Shown here: piece by piece, positions 8,638 through 21,054 of the stretch | Numbering within the stretch: the stretch's first letter is position 1 | Layout of the letters: each line of letters opens with the position of its first letter | Assembly (NCBI RefSeq): GCF_028826105.1 | Contig: NZ_JAQGPL010000001.1 | Span: 5,277,501-5,341,500 of the forward strand | DNA from: Paenibacillus humicola | Lineage (GTDB): Bacteria; Bacillota; Bacilli; Paenibacillales; Paenibacillaceae | Direction of reading: 5' to 3' | Length of the DNA: 64,000 bases | The notes under the pieces: model-generated | The model's database searches: none | Seen by the model: the letters and a program-made list of their open reading frames with translations, nothing else | What the model was told of the DNA's origin: nothing | Made by a program: the position numbers and the translations under genes

Positions 8638-9003
8638 TTACGCACGGTCAACCAGTTCCAAGTACACCATAGGTGCCGAGTCACCGCGGCGAGGTCCCAG
8701 CTTCAAGATCCGCGTGTAACCGCCCGCACGTTCCGAGTAACGGGTAGCCAGTTCCGAGAACAGCTTTTGAATTGCATCCTGCTCGCCGTCGATCGTTTCG
8801 CGACGGACGAACGCCGCCGCTTGACGACGGGCGTGAAGATCGCCGCGTTTCGCCAGCGTAATCAGCTTCTCTGCGATGGGGCGAAGCTCCTTCGCCTTCG
8901 CTTCCGTCGTTTGGATGCGCTCGTACAGGAACAAATCGGTGACCAAGTCGCGGAACAACGCTTTGCGCGAGCTTGCGTCACGGCTCAGTTTAGAGTATGC
9001 CAT
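8638..9003 (-). CDS. rplQ: 50S ribosomal protein L17
   Basis: L17 of 121 residues, starting [20 protein letters not shown], full length for the bacterial family. It sits at the polypeptide exit region of the large subunit. Last gene of the alpha operon after rpoA, with an AGGAGGGG site and a terminator 5 bases after its stop. Confidence 0.98.
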   Translation of the reverse strand: MAYSKLSRDASSRKALFRDLVTDLFLYERIQTTEAKAKELRPIAEKLITLAKRGDLHARRQAAAFVRRETIDGEQDAIQKLFSELATRYSERAGGYTRILKLGPRRGDSAPMVYLELVDRA

Positions 9004-9042
9004 AGATTTTCCCCTCCTTCTCCAAGATGTGCGTTCGTTCTT

Positions 9043-9987
9043 CTATTCTTCCATTCGGAGACCAAGACCGAGCTCTTCCAGCTTCTCCTGAACTTCCTCC
9101 AAAGACTTGCGGCCCAGGTTGCGGACCTTCATCATGTCTTCTTCGGTTTTCGTGATCAGCTCCTGCACGGTATTGATGCCCGCTCGCTTCAGACAGTTGT
9201 ACGAACGTACCGAAAGATCCAGCTCCTCGATTGTCATTTCGAGTACTTTCTCTTTCTTGTCTTCTTCTTTTTCGACCATGATCTCCGCATCTTTCGCTTC
9301 GTCCGTCAACCCGACGAAAAGATCCAGATGCTCGGTCAAAATTTTGGCACCGAGGCTGACCGCCTCTTCCGGCCGAATGCTCCCGTCGGTCCATACTTCC
9401 AAAGTCAGCTTGTCATAGTTCGTTACTTGACCGACACGGGTATTTTCAACGCTGTAGTTGACGCGTGTAATTGGCGTGTAAATCGAATCGATCGGGATGA
9501 CGCCGATCGGCTGGTCTTCACGTTTATTACGGTCCGCTTGCACGTAGCCGCGTCCACGGTTTGCGAAAACCCGCATATGGAGCCGCGCGCCGGAGGCCAA
9601 GGTAGCGATATGAAGATCAGGGTTTAAAATCTCGACATCGCTGTCTGCGCGAATATCGCCCGCCGTAACATTACCTTCGCCTTCCGCGTCGATTTCCAAA
9701 ACCTTTTCTTCATCGGAATGGATCTTGAGCGAGAGGCTCTTCAGGTTCAGAATGATCTCGGTTACGTCCTCGATCACTCCCGGAACCGTGGAGAACTCGT
9801 GGAGCACACCGTCGATTTGAACCGAGGTCACTGCTGCACCGGGCAGCGACGACAACAGGATTCGGCGCAGCGAGTTCCCGAGCGTCGTGCCGTATCCGCG
9901 TTCTAACGGTTCGACTACGAAACGTCCGTATGTGCCTTCCTCGTTCAACTCTACGGTTTCGATTTTCGGCTTTTCGATCTCAATCAC
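9043..9987 (-). CDS. rpoA: DNA-directed RNA polymerase subunit alpha
   Basis: Full-length alpha of 314 residues. The N-terminal domain (1-230) has the assembly region [20 protein letters not shown], and the C-terminal domain (about 245-314) has helix-hairpin-helix residues [17 protein letters not shown] and [12 protein letters not shown] that contact UP-element DNA and activators. A charged linker separates them. The start is GTG at 9987, 9 bases after AAGGAGG. The gap to rpsK is 129 bases, without a convincing promoter. Confidence 0.98.
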   Translation of the reverse strand: MIEIEKPKIETVELNEEGTYGRFVVEPLERGYGTTLGNSLRRILLSSLPGAAVTSVQIDGVLHEFSTVPGVIEDVTEIILNLKSLSLKIHSDEEKVLEIDAEGEGNVTAGDIRADSDVEILNPDLHIATLASGARLHMRVFANRGRGYVQADRNKREDQPIGVIPIDSIYTPITRVNYSVENTRVGQVTNYDKLTLEVWTDGSIRPEEAVSLGAKILTEHLDLFVGLTDEAKDAEIMVEKEEDKKEKVLEMTIEELDLSVRSYNCLKRAGINTVQELITKTEEDMMKVRNLGRKSLEEVQEKLEELGLGLRMEE

Positions 9988-10116
9988 TAATAGTAACCTC
10001 CTTCAAAACGTCGCTCCGTTACCATGATCGCTAATGTAGTCAAATCATGTAGTATGCCAAACCTTCACAACCATTATTCACAAGTTGCAGATATTTGATA
10101 CCACACGCTTCAAAGA

Positions 10117-10512
10117 CTATACGCGACGACGTTTCGGCGGACGGCATCCGTTATGCGGAACCGGCGTGACGTCTTTAATGAGGTTAACTTCAAGACCTGC
10201 CGCCTGCAGCGAGCGGATTGCCGCTTCCCGGCCGGCGCCAGGGCCTTTTACCATCACTTCTACGGCTTTCATACCGTGCTCCATAGCCGCTTTCGCTGCC
10301 GATTCGGCCGCCATTTGCGCGGCGAACGGCGTGCTTTTGCGGGATCCTTTGAAGCCCAGGTTGCCCGAGCTGGCCCACGAAATTGCATTGCCGTGCGGAT
10401 CGGTAATCGTAACGATCGTGTTATTGAACGTCGAGCGGATATGCGCAACGCCCGATTCGATATTTTTGCGGTCGCGGCGTTTGGTGCGGACCACTTTTTT
10501 CGGTTTAGCCAT
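10117..10512 (-). CDS. rpsK: 30S ribosomal protein S11
   Basis: S11 of 131 residues, beginning [17 protein letters not shown] and ending [11 protein letters not shown], typical of the platform protein near the E site. Located between rpsM and rpoA in the conserved order, 19 bases after rpsM. Confidence 0.98.
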   Translation of the reverse strand: MAKPKKVVRTKRRDRKNIESGVAHIRSTFNNTIVTITDPHGNAISWASSGNLGFKGSRKSTPFAAQMAAESAAKAAMEHGMKAVEVMVKGPGAGREAAIRSLQAAGLEVNLIKDVTPVPHNGCRPPKRRRV

Positions 10513-10531
10513 TGTACGTTATCCCCCCTTA

Positions 10532-10900
10532 TTATTTCTTCTTGTTCGCTACAGTCCGGCGAGGACCTTTGCGCGTACGAGCATTCGTTTTCGTCCGTTG
10601 ACCGCGGACCGGAAGACCGCGGCGGTGGCGGATACCGCGATAGCAGCCGATTTCGATCAGCCGTTTGATGTTCAGGGAAATTTCGCGGCGAAGATCGCCT
10701 TCCACTTTAACCGAACGGTCGATCGCATCGCGCAGACGGCTGACTTCATCCTCCGTCAGATCGCGAACGCGGGTATCTTCGCTAATCTCGGTCGTTTGCA
10801 GAATCTTTTGCGACGTCGTTTTGCCGATTCCGAAAATGTACGTCAATGCGATGACGACGCGCTTGTCGCGCGGCAAGTCAACACCAGCAATACGTGCCAT
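10532..10900 (-). CDS. rpsM: 30S ribosomal protein S13
   Basis: S13 of 122 residues, beginning [19 protein letters not shown] and ending in the basic tail TVANKKK that contacts P-site tRNA. A GGAGGG site precedes the ATG. It is 16 bases after rpmJ. Confidence 0.98.
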   Translation of the reverse strand: MARIAGVDLPRDKRVVIALTYIFGIGKTTSQKILQTTEISEDTRVRDLTEDEVSRLRDAIDRSVKVEGDLRREISLNIKRLIEIGCYRGIRHRRGLPVRGQRTKTNARTRKGPRRTVANKKK

Positions 10901-10916
10901 ATACCGTTATCCCTCC

Positions 10917-11289
<373 letters not shown>

Positions 11290-11291
11290 AG

Positions 11292-11578
11292 TCATTCTCC
11301 TTTCCCTTGCAAAACCTTCTGAATCGCATAACGCAGTTTGGCGTTCGTTACCCGGCCGGTTTCCCGCATGCTGGTCTGCACTTCATGACTGACGGCCGGT
11401 TGCATCAGAAGATGCAGCACGTTTTTCTTCTTCGGTTGATCGAAGCGCCGCTTGTCGCCGTCCGCGATCAGAACGAAGCGTTCGTCGACGATGCCGATGA
11501 CGACGGCGTACGTCCCTTCGTCCTTGCCGCGGAGCACCTTGACAATGCGGCCGATTTCGGGCACATGCTCCAATGCGC

Positions 11579-11582
<4 letters not shown>
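11292..11582 (-). CDS. KOW-domain RNA-binding protein (L14e/YbzG-like)
   Basis: A 96-residue protein with an N-terminal KOW/SH3-like RNA-binding motif ([20 protein letters not shown], about 11-30) and a basic middle part. It corresponds by position and size to B. subtilis ybzG between map and infA. It starts at a TTG that overlaps the map stop codon by four bases (TTGA), and its stop overlaps an ATG in front of infA, so translation is probably coupled across all three. The molecular function of the family is not established. Confidence 0.85.
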
Positions 11583-13020
<1,438 letters not shown>

Positions 13021-13082
13021 CTAGGGCCGGGTTCCGCCATCCGCCGAGCGAATGCCCGGAATCCCGAACGTGAACCTGATCG

Positions 13083-14384
13083 TTATTTATTGATAAACCC
13101 TTTGTAATGGCGCTTGATCAGCTGGGTCTCGATCTGCTTCATCGTATCGAGCGCAACGCCGATAACGATCAGAAGCGATGTGCCGCCGAGCCGAACGTCC
13201 CGCGGCAAGTCGGCCAGACTACCGAAAATAACCGGCAGGATCGAGATGAGCGCCAGGAAGATCGCTCCGCTCAAGGTCAGCCGCGACATGACCCGGGTGA
13301 TGTAGGAGGACGTCGGCTTGCCCGGACGAATGCCCGGAATATATCCGCCGTTCTTCTTCATCTGATCGGCCATTTGCACCGGATTGATTTGCACGAACGT
13401 GTAGAAAAAGGTGAACCCGATGATCAGAATCACGTACAACACCATGCCGAGCGGCTGGTCGTAGTACAGGTTACTCTGTACCCATTGTGCCCAAGCATGC
13501 GTCGACCAAAACTGGGCGATGGTAATCGGGAACATCAGCAGCGAAACCGCAAAGATGACCGGAATGACGCCTGCACCGTTCACTTTGAGCGGAATATGCG
13601 TCGATTGGCCGCCGTACATTTTGCGTCCGACAACCCGTTTGGCATATTGAACCGGAATTTTCCGGATCCCCTGCTGAACGAAAATGACCCCCACGATAAC
13701 CGCAACAATGACAATCAACACCAAGAGGATCTTGACAATGTTGAGAAACAAGTTGCCGGCATTGTCGACAAAGGTCGTCGTATAGATCGAGCGCACGTGC
13801 GTAGGGATACGAGCGACGATCCCGGCAAAAATCAGGATCGAAATCCCGTTGCCGATCCCTTTCTCCGTAATCTGTTCGCCGAGCCACATGAGAAAGGAGA
13901 CGCCGGCCGTCAGAATGATCGCAATCATGATGTAATCCGTGATAGTTGCCCCCGGAATCATCTGATATTGATATTGACGGTTAAAACCGATCGCCGTGCC
14001 GAAGCCCTGGATCAAACCGAGGATGACCGTACCGTAACGCGTAATTTGCGTCAGCTTCTTCTTGCCGCTTTCGCCCTCTTTGGCCCATTCGGCAAAACGC
14101 GGAATCACATCCATCGAGAGCAGCTGGACGATGATCGAAGCCGTAATGTACGGCATGATCCCAAGCGCCAAAATCGAGAATTGATACAGCGCCCCGCCGG
14201 AGAACGTGTTCAGCAAGCCGAACAAACCTTCACCGGATTGGCCTGCTTGCTGAAGAACGCTTTTATCGACGCCGGGAACCGGGATAAACGTACCGATCCG
14301 GTAAACGAGCAAGATGAACAGTGTGAACAAAATCCGTTTGCGCAGGTCTTCTACCTTCCAAATGTTGGAGACGGTCTTGAACAT
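13083..14384 (-). CDS. secY: Protein translocase subunit SecY
   Basis: This 433-residue protein has ten predicted membrane helices and forms the translocation channel with SecE and SecG. The N-terminal region includes the plug-adjacent PGVDKSVLQQ and GLLNTFSGGAL. Cytoplasmic loops carry the conserved QQGIRKIPVQYAKRVVG and IRPGKPT stretches used by SecA and ribosomes. The ATG overlaps the rplO stop codon by one base (TAATG). Confidence 0.98.
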   Translation of the reverse strand: MFKTVSNIWKVEDLRKRILFTLFILLVYRIGTFIPVPGVDKSVLQQAGQSGEGLFGLLNTFSGGALYQFSILALGIMPYITASIIVQLLSMDVIPRFAEWAKEGESGKKKLTQITRYGTVILGLIQGFGTAIGFNRQYQYQMIPGATITDYIMIAIILTAGVSFLMWLGEQITEKGIGNGISILIFAGIVARIPTHVRSIYTTTFVDNAGNLFLNIVKILLVLIVIVAVIVGVIFVQQGIRKIPVQYAKRVVGRKMYGGQSTHIPLKVNGAGVIPVIFAVSLLMFPITIAQFWSTHAWAQWVQSNLYYDQPLGMVLYVILIIGFTFFYTFVQINPVQMADQMKKNGGYIPGIRPGKPTSSYITRVMSRLTLSGAIFLALISILPVIFGSLADLPRDVRLGGTSLLIVIGVALDTMKQIETQLIKRHYKGFINK

Positions 14385-14824
14385 TAGATCACCTCGGTTT
14401 TACCGCCGGCAGCCTGGATTTTCTCTACCGCAGATTGAGAGAACTTGTTTGCTTTCACCGTCAGCTGGACGCTGATTTCGCCATTGCCGAGAACCTTGAT
14501 GCCCGCGAGCGGGTTCTTTACGATCCCCTGCTCCATCAAGAGCTCAGGCGTCACTTCCGTGCCGGCTGCAAAGCTGTTCAGCTCATCGATGTTCACAATC
14601 GCGTACTCCTTACGGAACGGGTTATTGAAACCGCGTTTCGGCAAACGGCGGTACAATGGGTTTTGACCGCCCTCGAAGCCCGGACGGACGCCGCCGCCGG
14701 AACGGGCGTTTTGACCTTTGTGACCTTTGCCGGCCGTCTTGCCGTTGCCGCTGCCGATACCGCGTCCTACGCGAAAGCTTGCTTTGCGGGACCCTTCTGC
14801 AGGCTTCAGATCATGCAATTTCAT
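14384..14824 (-). CDS. rplO: 50S ribosomal protein L15
   Basis: L15 of 146 residues, the same length as in B. subtilis. It begins [20 protein letters not shown] and has the basic glycine-rich stretch [19 protein letters not shown]. The ATG at 14824 has AGGAGG 11 bases upstream. A nearer GTG in frame sits on the binding site and was rejected. Confidence 0.97.
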   Translation of the reverse strand: MKLHDLKPAEGSRKASFRVGRGIGSGNGKTAGKGHKGQNARSGGGVRPGFEGGQNPLYRRLPKRGFNNPFRKEYAIVNIDELNSFAAGTEVTPELLMEQGIVKNPLAGIKVLGNGEISVQLTVKANKFSQSAVEKIQAAGGKTEVI

Positions 14825-14871
14825 CGTGTGCTGCACCTCCTTCTATTTTTTGAACTGCCTGTATTGCAATC

Positions 14872-15057
14872 TTATCCTTGTACTTCTTCGACTTTCACCA
14901 AATGGCTGACATGGTTCACCATGCCGCGAATGGCCGGGTTGTCGTTGTGAACAACCGTTTGATGAAGCTTGCGCAAACCGAGCGTTTTCACAGTCATGCG
15001 CTGCTTCTCGTTACGGCCGATCAGGCTGCGAACGAGGGTGATTTGCAATTTTGCCAT
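14872..15057 (-). CDS. rpmD: 50S ribosomal protein L30
   Basis: A 61-residue protein starting [20 protein letters not shown]. The ATG at 15057 follows a GGAGGGG site; the open frame upstream overlaps rpsE and is not part of L30. Located between rpsE and rplO as in Bacillus. Confidence 0.96.
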   Translation of the reverse strand: MAKLQITLVRSLIGRNEKQRMTVKTLGLRKLHQTVVHNDNPAIRGMVNHVSHLVKVEEVQG

Positions 15058-15070
15058 CGTGTTCCCCTCC

Positions 15071-15568
15071 TTAACCCAAGAGCTCTTGTACGGTTTTTCC
15101 GCGCAGTTTGGCAACGTCCTCGGCGCGTTTCAGGCGGGTGAGGCCTTCCAGCGTCGCGTTGACCATGTTCATGGAATTGGAAGAACCGAGCGACTTTGTC
15201 AAAATGTCGCCCACGCCTGCAAGCTCGAGAACGGCACGAACAGGACCGCCCGCAATAACGCCGGTACCTTCCGATGCCGGCTTGAGCAGCACGCGTCCTG
15301 CGCCGAAATGTCCGAGCACCTGGTGCGGAATCGTTGTATTGACAAGCGGGACATGGATCAGGTTTTTCTTCGCATCCTCGATGCCTTTGCGGATGGCGTC
15401 CGGAACCTCGGATGCCTTACCGATGCCTGCGCCGACGTAACCTTTGCCGTCACCGACAACGACCAGTGCGCTAAAGCTGAAACGGCGTCCGCCTTTTACA
15501 ACTTTCGCTACACGGTTGATTTGGACTACCTTTTCCGTTAATTCTAACGCATTCGGATCTATACGCAA
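15071..15568 (-). CDS. rpsE: 30S ribosomal protein S5
   Basis: S5 of 165 residues, with a double-stranded RNA-binding N-terminal domain followed by a C-terminal domain. The loop region [19 protein letters not shown] is the conserved part linked to translational accuracy. The start is TTG at 15568 with GGAGG 9 bases upstream. Confidence 0.97.
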   Translation of the reverse strand: MRIDPNALELTEKVVQINRVAKVVKGGRRFSFSALVVVGDGKGYVGAGIGKASEVPDAIRKGIEDAKKNLIHVPLVNTTIPHQVLGHFGAGRVLLKPASEGTGVIAGGPVRAVLELAGVGDILTKSLGSSNSMNMVNATLEGLTRLKRAEDVAKLRGKTVQELLG

Positions 15569-15599
15569 GTCGTCTTACCTCCTTGTTAAGTGGTATCGT

Positions 15600-15968
15600 T
15601 TAAAATTCAAGCCCTGCTTCGCGGGCTGCATCGGCAAGCGCTTGAACACGTCCATGGTACAAGTAACCGCCGCGGTCGAAAACGACTTCCGTTACGCCTT
15701 TCTCTTTGGCGCGGTTTGCGATCAGCTCGCCGATTTTACGCGCTGCTTCCACGTTGCCGCCGTTGCCGATTTGGCCGGCCAGCTCTTTATCCTTCGTAGA
15801 AGCGGCAGCGATCGTTACGCCTTGAACGTCGTCGATCAGCTGGGCGTAAATGTGCTTGGAAGAACGAAAAACAGACAAACGCGGACGTGCCGTCGTTCCG
15901 CTGATTTTCTTGCGCACGCGCAGGTGGCGTTTCAAACGGGCCTTGTTTTTATCGCCTTTTGTAATCAT
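15600..15968 (-). CDS. rplR: 50S ribosomal protein L18
   Basis: L18 of 122 residues, beginning [21 protein letters not shown], a 5S rRNA-binding protein of the central protuberance. It ends [15 protein letters not shown]. It follows rplF after 66 bases. Confidence 0.97.
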   Translation of the reverse strand: MITKGDKNKARLKRHLRVRKKISGTTARPRLSVFRSSKHIYAQLIDDVQGVTIAAASTKDKELAGQIGNGGNVEAARKIGELIANRAKEKGVTEVVFDRGGYLYHGRVQALADAAREAGLEF

Positions 15969-16034
15969 TCGTTGTACGCTCCTTTCCTAGTATGCTTTCA
16001 GGATGCTATCCGATCAAGCGATCCGCCGGAACGC

Positions 16035-16577
16035 TTATTTCTTCTTGCCGGCCTTGCCTTCCTTGCGAAGGATGCGTTCGCCTTCGTACTTGATCCCTTT
16101 GCCTTTATACGGCTCGGGCTCGCGCACGGAGCGGATTTTCGCCGCGGTAGCGCCGACGAGCTCCTTGTCGATGCCTTTCACGACGATCCTCGTGTTCGAA
16201 GGTACTTCGAACTCGATGCCCTTCTCCGGTGCGATTTCAACCGGGTGGGAGTATCCCACGTTCAGGACCACTTTCTCGCCGGATTTGTTCGCACGGTATC
16301 CAACGCCTACGAGCTCGAGGCTTTTGGCGAAGCCCTCGGTTACTCCGTTCACCATGTTGGCGATGACGCTGCGGGTCGTACCGTGCAGAGAGCGATGCAG
16401 TTTATTGTCGGAAGGACGTTCGATCGTGATGATGCTGTCCGCGAGGACCACCTTCATATCTTTGTGGATTTCGCGGCTGAGCGTACCCTTCGGTCCTTTA
16501 ACGGTAATGACGCTGTTGGCCAGGTCGATGTTGACGCCGCCTGGAATTTGAATCGGTTTACGGCCAATACGAGACAT
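16035..16577 (-). CDS. rplF: 50S ribosomal protein L6
   Basis: L6 of 180 residues, beginning [15 protein letters not shown] and containing two repeated L6 domains. It has the family-typical GVGYRA and the C-terminal stretch [15 protein letters not shown] near the sarcin-ricin loop. It is 30 bases after rpsH. Confidence 0.98.
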   Translation of the reverse strand: MSRIGRKPIQIPGGVNIDLANSVITVKGPKGTLSREIHKDMKVVLADSIITIERPSDNKLHRSLHGTTRSVIANMVNGVTEGFAKSLELVGVGYRANKSGEKVVLNVGYSHPVEIAPEKGIEFEVPSNTRIVVKGIDKELVGATAAKIRSVREPEPYKGKGIKYEGERILRKEGKAGKKK

Positions 16578-16607
16578 GGTTACACCTCCAATCGTTGTGA
16601 CGCTTGA

Positions 16608-17006
16608 TTACCAAACGTAGCAAATCACTTCGCCGCCGGATTTCACCTGACGGGCTTCTTTATCGGTCATAATCCCTTTGGACGTGGAGATGATTGCCAC
16701 TCCGAGACCGCCCAAAACGCGAGGGACTTCGGTTGATTTCGTATATACGCGCAGGCCGGGCTTGCTGATACGCTTCAGTCCGGTAATGACGCGCTCTTGG
16801 TTCGGGCCGTATTTCAGAAAAATACGGATGATCCCTTGTTTGTTGTCTTCGATATACTCAGCATCGCGGATAAAGCCCTCGCGTTTCAAAATCTCGGCGA
16901 TCTGCTTCTTCACTTTCGAAGCGGGCATTTCCACGGTTTCATGGCGCACAACGTTGGCGTTGCGGATGCGCGTCAGCATATCTGCGATCGGATCAGACAT
17001 AACCAT
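16608..17006 (-). CDS. rpsH: 30S ribosomal protein S8
   Basis: S8 of 132 residues with the C-terminal [14 protein letters not shown] motif that binds 16S rRNA helix 21. It starts [18 protein letters not shown]; the ATG at 17006 lies 9-10 bases after GGAGG, and a second ATG two codons later is possible. Confidence 0.98.
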   Translation of the reverse strand: MVMSDPIADMLTRIRNANVVRHETVEMPASKVKKQIAEILKREGFIRDAEYIEDNKQGIIRIFLKYGPNQERVITGLKRISKPGLRVYTKSTEVPRVLGGLGVAIISTSKGIMTDKEARQVKSGGEVICYVW

Positions 17007-17039
17007 TTGTGTGAACCTCCTTCCCGATACTCAAGCCGT

Positions 17040-17225
17040 TTACCAGCTTGCTTTTTTAACGCCAGGAATCTGGCCTTTGTATGCTAATTCACGGAAACAA
17101 ATCCGGCAAATTTTAAACTTTTGCAATACGGAATGCGGACGGCCGCAGCGTTCGCAGCGCGTGTAGGCGCGCACTTTGAATTTCGGCGGGCGCTGCTGCT
17201 TGATTTTCATCGAAGTTTTTGCCAC
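17040..17225 (-). CDS. rpsN: 30S ribosomal protein S14, type Z (zinc)
   Basis: The short zinc form of S14 with 61 residues. The CERC...CRIC pairs hold the zinc. It sits between rplE and rpsH in the spc order, with a GGAGG site before ATG 17225. Confidence 0.97.
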   Translation of the reverse strand: MAKTSMKIKQQRPPKFKVRAYTRCERCGRPHSVLQKFKICRICFRELAYKGQIPGVKKASW

Positions 17226-17247
17226 TTGGTTCTACACCTCCTGTGGA

Positions 17248-17790
17248 TTACTTCGCAAACGGCATGCCCAGTTGGGTCAGCAGCTCACGAGCTTCTTCGT
17301 CCGTTTTTGCCGTCGTGACGATGACGACGTCCATACCGCGCACTTTATCGACCTTATCGTACTCGATCTCCGGGAAGATGAGCTGTTCTTTCAATCCGAG
17401 CGTATAGTTGCCGCGTCCGTCGAACGCTCTCGTCGATACGCCGCGGAAGTCGCGGACGCGCGGAAGCGAAACGTTGAACAGCTTGTCGAGGAAATAGTAC
17501 ATGCGCTCGCCGCGCAGCGTAACTTTAACCCCGATCGGCATGTTCTCGCGAAGCTTGAAGCCCGCGATTGATTTCTTCGCACGGGTGACGACCGGTTTCT
17601 GACCGGCGATCAGACGAAGATCTTCGACAGCCGAATCCAGCACTTTGGAGTTGGCGACCGCTTCGCCTACCCCCATGTTGATCACGACTTTCTCGACCTT
17701 CGGCACTTGCATGACGGTCGTATAGTTAAACTTCTGCATCAGAGCAGGCGTAATTTCGTTCAGAAAACGATCTTTCATTCTTACTGCCAT
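17248..17790 (-). CDS. rplE: 50S ribosomal protein L5
   Basis: L5 of 180 residues, a 5S rRNA-binding protein of the central protuberance. It starts [17 protein letters not shown], and its core contains [25 protein letters not shown] lies 10 bases before the ATG. Confidence 0.98.
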   Translation of the reverse strand: MAVRMKDRFLNEITPALMQKFNYTTVMQVPKVEKVVINMGVGEAVANSKVLDSAVEDLRLIAGQKPVVTRAKKSIAGFKLRENMPIGVKVTLRGERMYYFLDKLFNVSLPRVRDFRGVSTRAFDGRGNYTLGLKEQLIFPEIEYDKVDKVRGMDVVIVTTAKTDEEARELLTQLGMPFAK

Positions 17791-17822
17791 TGCTTAGGGT
17801 CCTCCTTTCTCAGGGCGGTCAA

Positions 17823-18176
17823 TTAGTCGATCACTTCACCGGATTTCTTTGCGATCCGGACTTTTTTGCCATTGTCGAGCACTTTGTAACCGATCCGGGT
17901 CGCTTTGCCGCTCTTCGGATCCAGGTGCATCACGTTCGATACATGAATCGGCGCTTCCTGCTCGATGATGCCGCCTTGCGGATTCGCCTGCGACGGGCGC
18001 GTATGCTTCTTCACCATATTGACGCCTTCGACCAGTACGCGGTTTTCACGCGGATAAGCGGCGATGATGCGGCCTTTCTTGCCTTTGTCTTTGCCGGTGA
18101 TGACGATGACGTTATCGTCTTTTTTCACGTGCAATTTATTGTTATGGGATTCCAACACTTTTTTCAGCCGTGGCAT
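17823..18176 (-). CDS. rplX: 50S ribosomal protein L24, N-terminally extended
   Basis: L24 with a KOW motif ([15 protein letters not shown]) used in early large-subunit assembly. It has 117 residues, about 14 more than the 103-residue B. subtilis protein. The extra N-terminal segment [14 protein letters not shown] appears real because the ATG at 18176 has GGAGG 8 bases upstream and no comparable site precedes the usual start region. Confidence 0.96.
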   Translation of the reverse strand: MPRLKKVLESHNNKLHVKKDDNVIVITGKDKGKKGRIIAAYPRENRVLVEGVNMVKKHTRPSQANPQGGIIEQEAPIHVSNVMHLDPKSGKATRIGYKVLDNGKKVRIAKKSGEVID

Positions 18177-18274
18177 GAGTTACACCTCCTGCTTGCTTGT
18201 TATTCAAGCTTCTTCGGGCCCCGGAAAGTATCGGATCAGACTTCAAAGCTTCTCTTCACTTTCTGGGGAATGTC

Positions 18275-18643
18275 TTAGATAACTTCCGGTGCGAGCGAAA
18301 CGATTTTCATGAAATCGCGATCGCGGAGCTCGCGGGCGACCGGTCCGAAAATACGCGTGCCGCGGGGGCTCTTGTCTTCCCTTACGATAACCGCCGCATT
18401 TTCGTCAAATGCGATGTAGGAACCATCTTTACGGCGAACCGAACGCTTCGTACGCACGATAACCGCTCTAACGACGTCACCCTTTTTGACAACGCCACCG
18501 GGTGTTGCTTGTTTGACGGAGCAGACGATCAGATCGCCGATATGGCCAACACGACGTCCCGTACCGCCGAGCACGCGGATACACATCAGTTCCTTCGCGC
18601 CGGAGTTGTCAGCGACGGCCAAACGAGTAAATGGTTGAATCAT
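18275..18643 (-). CDS. rplN: 50S ribosomal protein L14
   Basis: L14 of 122 residues, beginning [19 protein letters not shown], the standard length. It lies at the subunit interface. GGAGG precedes the ATG. A 98-base gap separates it from rplX. Confidence 0.98.
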   Translation of the reverse strand: MIQPFTRLAVADNSGAKELMCIRVLGGTGRRVGHIGDLIVCSVKQATPGGVVKKGDVVRAVIVRTKRSVRRKDGSYIAFDENAAVIVREDKSPRGTRIFGPVARELRDRDFMKIVSLAPEVI

Positions 18644-18703
18644 GTTAACGTCCTCCTTTCGGAAAAATGCTTACCGCTTCGCGTCTTTTGGAGCGCGGCG
18701 AGC

Positions 18704-18967
18704 TTAAAGAATTATAGCTTCTTCAACGATTTCGACCAGGCGGAACCGTTTGTCTTTCGAAAGCGGACGAGTTTCCATGATTTTTACCGTATCGCCGATT
18801 TTGGCCTGGTTGTTCTCGTCATGCGCCTTGAATTTCTTCGTGTATTTGATGCGCTTATGGTACAGATCGTGTTTTTTGTAAGTCTCAACGGCAACAACGA
18901 TCGTTTTGTCCATCTTATCGCTCACGACTTTTCCGATTTGAACTTTGCGGGCATTGCGTTCGCTCAT
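18704..18967 (-). CDS. rpsQ: 30S ribosomal protein S17
   Basis: S17 of 87 residues, an OB-fold primary 16S rRNA binder, beginning [20 protein letters not shown] and containing the core [13 protein letters not shown]. Located between rpmC and rplN. Confidence 0.98.
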   Translation of the reverse strand: MSERNARKVQIGKVVSDKMDKTIVVAVETYKKHDLYHKRIKYTKKFKAHDENNQAKIGDTVKIMETRPLSKDKRFRLVEIVEEAIIL

Positions 18968-19018
18968 GTTCTTCCTCCTTCCCTGCTATCGCGTTTCATA
19001 TGTTCGGGAATCAGCAGC

Positions 19019-19219
19019 TCAGCTGGTAATTCCGAGTTCTCTTTCACGCAAAACGGTTTTGGCACGAGCTATTTCCTTCCGCACGTCGCGGATCCTCATC
19101 GGGTTGTCCAGCTGACCGGTGGCCAATTGAAAACGAAGGTTGAACAGCTCTTCTTTAAACCCGGAGATTTTTTGTTCGAGCTCAGCAGAGGTCAGGTTGC
19201 GAAATTCACTAGCTTTCAT
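19019..19219 (-). CDS. rpmC: 50S ribosomal protein L29
   Basis: A 66-residue helical hairpin protein near the exit tunnel, the same length as in B. subtilis. It starts [17 protein letters not shown]. The ATG at 19219 lies inside the end of rplP (11-base overlap), so the two are translationally coupled. An earlier GTG at 19231 is less likely. Confidence 0.95.
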   Translation of the reverse strand: MKASEFRNLTSAELEQKISGFKEELFNLRFQLATGQLDNPMRIRDVRKEIARAKTVLRERELGITS

Positions 19220-19643
19220 TTGCTTCACCACCCACTTCTTCGCGTTTCACGAACTTCGTTTTAACCGGGAGTTTATGTGCGGCGAGACGCATGGCTTCGC
19301 GCGCGATCTCTTCGGATACGCCGGCAAGCTCGAACATGATTCTGCCCGGCTTCACGACAGCCACCCATTTCTCCACGTTACCTTTACCGCTACCCATCCG
19401 AACCTCAAGCGGCTTCTGGGTGATCGGCTTGGCAGGGAAAATTTTGATCCAAACTTTACCTCCCCGGCGAATGTAACGGGTCATGGCGATCCGTGCCGCT
19501 TCGATTTGACGGTTGGTGATCCATGCCGGCTCAAGAGCCTGCAGGCCGTATTCGCCGAAGGCGACTTCCGTACCGCCTTTCGCGCGGCCTCTCATGTTAC
19601 CGCGCTGCTGCTTGCGGTGTTTGACGCGTTTTGGTACCAACAT
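19209..19643 (-). CDS. rplP: 50S ribosomal protein L16
   Basis: L16 of 144 residues, beginning [20 protein letters not shown], standard length, located near the A-site tRNA elbow. It overlaps rpmC by 11 bases and follows rpsC by 2 bases. Confidence 0.98.
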   Translation of the reverse strand: MLVPKRVKHRKQQRGNMRGRAKGGTEVAFGEYGLQALEPAWITNRQIEAARIAMTRYIRRGGKVWIKIFPAKPITQKPLEVRMGSGKGNVEKWVAVVKPGRIMFELAGVSEEIAREAMRLAAHKLPVKTKFVKREEVGGEANES

Positions 19644-19645
19644 GA

Positions 19646-20314
19646 TTAGTTGCCTCCTTCCTGGGGAGCTGCAGCTTTCTTCTTCTGCGGAAGGATTTCA
19701 CCGCGATAGATCCATACTTTTACGCCGATGCGGCCGTAAGTCGTATGCGCTTCTGCCGTGCCGTAATCGATATCGGCGCGCAGCGTATGAAGCGGTACCG
19801 TACCTTCGCTGTAACCTTCCGTACGAGCAATCTCCGCACCGCCCAGACGACCGCTGACCGATGTTTTAATGCCTTTCGCGCCTGCCCGGATTGTCCGCTG
19901 AATCGATTGTTTCATCGCACGGCGGAACGAAATGCGGCGTTCAAGCTGCTGGGCAATGCTTTCGGCAACGAGAATTGCGTCGAGCTCCGGATTTTTGATT
20001 TCGGAAATATTGATATGGACCTTCTTGCCCTTCGTGATCTTCGCCAATTCGGAACGAAGATTCTCGACCTCGGAACCGCCTTTGCCGATGACCATGCCCG
20101 GCTTCGCCGTATAAATCGTGACGTTCACGCGGTTGGCCGCACGTTCGATTTCGAAACGGGAAACAGCAGCGTCCTTCAGTTTGTTCTTCAGGTACTCACG
20201 GATTTTCACGTCCTCCATGAGCAGATCCCCGAAGTCTTTGCCTGCATACCATTTGGATTCCCAGTCGCGAATAATGCCGATACGAAGACCGACGGGATTT
20301 ACCTTTTGACCCAC
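19646..20314 (-). CDS. rpsC: 30S ribosomal protein S3
   Basis: S3 of 222 residues, with an N-terminal KH domain ([13 protein letters not shown]) and a C-terminal S3 domain at the mRNA entry. It starts at GTG 20314 (product begins [11 protein letters not shown]), which has AGGAGG 8 bases upstream; the frame is open further but overlaps rplV. The tail is Lys/Ala/Pro-rich. Confidence 0.97.
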   Translation of the reverse strand: MGQKVNPVGLRIGIIRDWESKWYAGKDFGDLLMEDVKIREYLKNKLKDAAVSRFEIERAANRVNVTIYTAKPGMVIGKGGSEVENLRSELAKITKGKKVHINISEIKNPELDAILVAESIAQQLERRISFRRAMKQSIQRTIRAGAKGIKTSVSGRLGGAEIARTEGYSEGTVPLHTLRADIDYGTAEAHTTYGRIGVKVWIYRGEILPQKKKAAAPQEGGN

Positions 20315-20327
20315 ACGTTTTCCCTCC

Positions 20328-20663
20328 TTATTTTTCGGATACCACCAAAGTGATGTGGCTCGTTCTTTTATTGATCCGGCTGGCACGTCCCATCGCGCGA
20401 GGGCGGAAACGTTTCATCGTCGGTCCTTGGTTGACGAAAACTTGCGAAATAACCAAATTGTTAACGTCCATTTGGTAGTTATGCTCCGCGTTTGCAACCG
20501 CGGAATTCAACAGCTTCTCCACGATCGGGGAAGCGGCTTTCGGCGTATGGCGCAAAATCGCAATTGCTTCGCCGACTTGCTTGCCGCGGATCAAGTCCAC
20601 AACGAGCTGCGCTTTGCGAGGGGCAATACGAATGAAATTCGCGCTCGCTTTTGCTTCTGGCAT
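20328..20663 (-). CDS. rplV: 50S ribosomal protein L22
   Basis: L22 of 111 residues. The hairpin loop that lines the exit tunnel is visible as [17 protein letters not shown]. It starts [19 protein letters not shown] after GAGGAGG. Confidence 0.98.
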   Translation of the reverse strand: MPEAKASANFIRIAPRKAQLVVDLIRGKQVGEAIAILRHTPKAASPIVEKLLNSAVANAEHNYQMDVNNLVISQVFVNQGPTMKRFRPRAMGRASRINKRTSHITLVVSEK

Positions 20664-20706
20664 GGATGTAACCTCCTCTCGTTCCTTTCAGCTTTACGCC
20701 CGCCGA

Positions 20707-20988
20707 TTAACGGCGGCCGGTTTTTTTGTCGTCGTCTCCGTGGCCTTTGTACGAGCGCGTCGGAGCGAATTCGCCGAGTTTATGACCGACCATATCCTCC
20801 GTCACGTAGACCGGCACGTGCTTGCGGCCGTCGTAAACGGCAAACGTATGTCCGATAAACTGCGGAAAAATCGTGGAACGGCGCGACCAGGTTTTTACAA
20901 CGACCTTCTTGTTCGTTTCGTTCAGATCTTCGACTTTCTTGAGCAGGTAGCCGTCGATAAACGGACCCTTCTTCAAACTGCGACCCAT
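20707..20988 (-). CDS. rpsS: 30S ribosomal protein S19
   Basis: S19 of 93 residues in the 30S head, beginning [19 protein letters not shown] and containing [20 protein letters not shown]. The ATG at 20988 has GGAGG 7 bases upstream. Confidence 0.97.
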   Translation of the reverse strand: MGRSLKKGPFIDGYLLKKVEDLNETNKKVVVKTWSRRSTIFPQFIGHTFAVYDGRKHVPVYVTEDMVGHKLGEFAPTRSYKGHGDDDKKTGRR

Positions 20989-21054
20989 GGATGATCCTCC
21001 CTTCACGGTAGCTTGCGCGACTTAAGGCAGCCGCGCATCGATGATCAAGCGCCG

